Assembly: GCA_030039105.1 (NCBI GenBank)
Contig: JASHQO010000166.1
Coordinates: 1-14,358 of the forward strand
Source: Xanthobacteraceae bacterium
GTDB taxonomy: Bacteria; Pseudomonadota; Alphaproteobacteria; Rhizobiales; Xanthobacteraceae
Direction: 5' to 3'
Length of the DNA stretch: 14,358 bases
The translations under genes and the position numbers were made by a program. The notes beneath the pieces are model-generated. The model saw only the letters and a list, made by a program, of their open reading frames with translations, searched no databases and was not told the DNA's origin. This document shows positions 12,766-14,358 of this stretch, piece after piece. Numbering within the stretch: the stretch's first letter is position 1; each line of letters opens with the position of its first letter.

Positions 12766-14313
12766 ATGGCGACAAGCGCAGCCGTCCAATCCCCCGAATC
12801 GTCGCATCGCGGTCTCGTCACTGCGTGCACGGTGCTGGCGACATTGATGCAGGCGCTCGACACCACGATCGCCAATGTGGCGCTGCCTTATATGCAAGGC
12901 ACGTTCGGTGCCGCGCCCGATCAAATCACCTGGGTGCTGACGTCGTACATTATCGCCGCCGCGATCATGACCGCGCCGGTCGGTTGGCTGTCGGCGCGTT
13001 ACGGCCGCAAGACGTTGTTCGTGACCTGCCTGACCGGCTTTACCGTCGCCTCCATGCTGTGCGGGCTGGCCAACAACCTCAACCAGATGGTGCTGTTCCG
13101 GCTGCTCCAAGGCGCGTTCGGCGCCGGCCTGGTGCCGCTGTCGCAGGCCACGATGCTCGATCTCTACCCTTTGGAGAAACGCGGCCAGGCCATGGCTTTG
13201 TGGGGCGTCGGCGTGATGGTCGGGCCGGTGATCGGCCCGACGCTCGGCGGCTATCTGACCGACGTTTACGACTGGCGCTGGGTGTTCTTCATCAACCTGC
13301 CGTTCGGCATCCTTGGCATCGCCGGCCTGATCATCTTTCTCAAAGACCGCAGTCGCAACGCGACCTTGCGATTCGACTGGATCGGATTTGGCGCGCTCAG
13401 CCTCGGCCTCGCAGCCTTGCAGCTCATGCTCGACCGCGGTGAGCTGCAGGACTGGTTCAGCTCGATGGAGATCGTCATCGAGGCGGCGTTGGCGGTGCTC
13501 GGCTTCTATCTGTTCTTCGTCCACACCGCGACAACGAAAAAGCCGTTCATCCCGCCGCGCATCTTCCGCGACCTCAACTTCAGCGCCGGCCTGCTCGTGA
13601 TGTTTTCCATCGGCATGGTGCTGCTGGCGAGCTCGGCGCTGTTGGCGCCCTATCTGCAGACGCTCGGCAACTACTCGGTAGCACAGGCCGGCTGGCTGAT
13701 GGCGCCGCGCGGGCTCGGCACCATGGTCGCCATGCTGGTCGCCGGCCGTCTGTCCAGTCGCATGGATCCGCGGCTGATGATGCTGATCGGCTTCGTCATG
13801 CTGGCCGAATCGGCGCGCGAGATGGTGGGGTGGACCCCGGACATCGATGCCTGGTCGCTCGCCTACACCACCATGCTGCAAGGCGCCGGCCTTGGTCTCG
13901 TATTCACGCCGCTGCAGGTGATCGCGTTCGGCACCTTGCCGGCCGACCTGCGCACCGACGGCACTGCGCTGTTCAGCCTGGTGCGCAATGTCGGCAGCTC
14001 CATCGGCGTCTCGGTCGCCTCGTTCCTGCTCGCGCAGAATACCCAGATCGTGCACGCCCAACTCGCCGAGCGGGTGACGCCGTTCAATCGCGCGTTGCAG
14101 ACCGGCGGCGCCTATCTGCTGTGGAACACGGCCGCGCATCCGGGCTTGGACGCGCTCAACACCGAGATTACGCGGCAAGCCTCGATCATCGCCTATATGG
14201 ACGACTTCAAGCTTATGCTGCTGGTGGCGCTGCCGCCGGTGCTCCTGCTGCTGCTGATGCGCAAGCCGCGCATCGCACCGGCGTCTCGAGACCACGTCGC
14301 TGTCGTCGACTGA
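12766..14313 (+). CDS. emrB: DHA2-family MFS multidrug exporter (EmrB/QacA type)
   Basis: This is a 515-residue proton-driven efflux pump with about 14 transmembrane helices. Signature motifs include D1 LDTTIANVALP (residues 31-41), motif A GWLSARYGRK (73-82, with Ala-Arg in the usual Asp-Arg position, as in EmrB-like pumps) and motif C GVGVMVGPVIGPTLGG (147-162), the antiporter motif. WRWVFFINLPFG is another conserved DHA2 stretch. It starts 17 bases after emrA with a modest AGGG ribosome site; a longer in-frame start inside emrA is rejected. It ends with TGATGA tandem stops. With the adaptor it would export hydrophobic drugs or fatty acids across the envelope, with substrates unknown. The 45 bases that follow hold a GC-rich hairpin without a T-run. 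Confidence 0.95.
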   Translation: MATSAAVQSPESSHRGLVTACTVLATLMQALDTTIANVALPYMQGTFGAAPDQITWVLTSYIIAAAIMTAPVGWLSARYGRKTLFVTCLTGFTVASMLCGLANNLNQMVLFRLLQGAFGAGLVPLSQATMLDLYPLEKRGQAMALWGVGVMVGPVIGPTLGGYLTDVYDWRWVFFINLPFGILGIAGLIIFLKDRSRNATLRFDWIGFGALSLGLAALQLMLDRGELQDWFSSMEIVIEAALAVLGFYLFFVHTATTKKPFIPPRIFRDLNFSAGLLVMFSIGMVLLASSALLAPYLQTLGNYSVAQAGWLMAPRGLGTMVAMLVAGRLSSRMDPRLMMLIGFVMLAESAREMVGWTPDIDAWSLAYTTMLQGAGLGLVFTPLQVIAFGTLPADLRTDGTALFSLVRNVGSSIGVSVASFLLAQNTQIVHAQLAERVTPFNRALQTGGAYLLWNTAAHPGLDALNTEITRQASIIAYMDDFKLMLLVALPPVLLLLLMRKPRIAPASRDHVAVVD

Positions 14314-14358
14314 TGAAGCGAGCGGTGCCGGCGCCGCCGCGCTCGGTCCAGCCTGTTG

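Noticed and set aside
12745..14295. A 516-residue minus-strand frame antisense to emrB
   Set aside because: Composition is His/Gln/Arg-rich with no domain pattern, as expected for the complement of a GC-rich membrane-protein gene.
14319..14345. GC-rich hairpin CGAGCG...CGCTCG after emrB
   Set aside because: Six-bp stem, large loop and no T-run within the window; not enough for a terminator call.

Overview
The window is GC-rich, densely coded DNA of a kind typical of Alphaproteobacteria. A chromosomal parA-parB pair, an IspG of alphaproteobacterial length, a Zur-type regulator, a Pseudomonas fragi-type 3-hydroxybutyrate dehydrogenase and intergenic palindromes resembling those common in Bradyrhizobium relatives point to the order Hyphomicrobiales (Rhizobiales), near Nitrobacteraceae/Xanthobacteraceae. 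This placement is inferred from gene content and remembered repeat families, not from a phylogeny.

Left part (1-5400): the C-terminal end of ParA and a complete ParB (chromosome segregation) run rightward. They are followed by a large imperfect palindrome, a small Lys-tailed protein on the minus strand, and a second cluster of repeat palindromes. A translationally coupled pair of thiamine-diphosphate decarboxylase subunits (sulfopyruvate/phosphonopyruvate decarboxylase-like) runs leftward. It is divergent from a metallo-beta-lactamase-fold hydrolase of the N-acyl-homoserine-lactonase family, which has a recognisable sigma70 promoter. Next is an island of visibly lower GC holding a DinJ/RelB-YafQ type II toxin-antitoxin module with its own promoter and operator, then a frameshifted gene remnant.

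Middle part (4900-8370), all on the minus strand: ispG (MEP isoprenoid pathway) with a small two-TM membrane protein just downstream, and a zur-type regulator gene followed after 24 bases by an EamA/DMT permease gene.

Right part (8370-14313), all on the plus strand: a probable polyhydroxybutyrate-related operon consists of 3-hydroxybutyrate dehydrogenase, a patatin-like lipase and a macro-domain ADP-ribose hydrolase. A perfect 7-1-7 palindrome lies upstream and resembles sites bound by PHB-responsive PhaR repressors. A MarR-EmrA-EmrB type multidrug efflux operon follows. Its promoter has a consensus -10 sitting inside a 27-bp near-perfect palindrome, the expected layout for MarR autorepression.

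Most of the window is ordinary chromosomal housekeeping. I found no phage, CRISPR, tRNA, rRNA or transposase. The parts most worth a second look are the PHB-patatin-macro operon with its palindrome, the isolated two-subunit decarboxylase next to the MBL hydrolase, and the toxin-antitoxin/pseudogene island.
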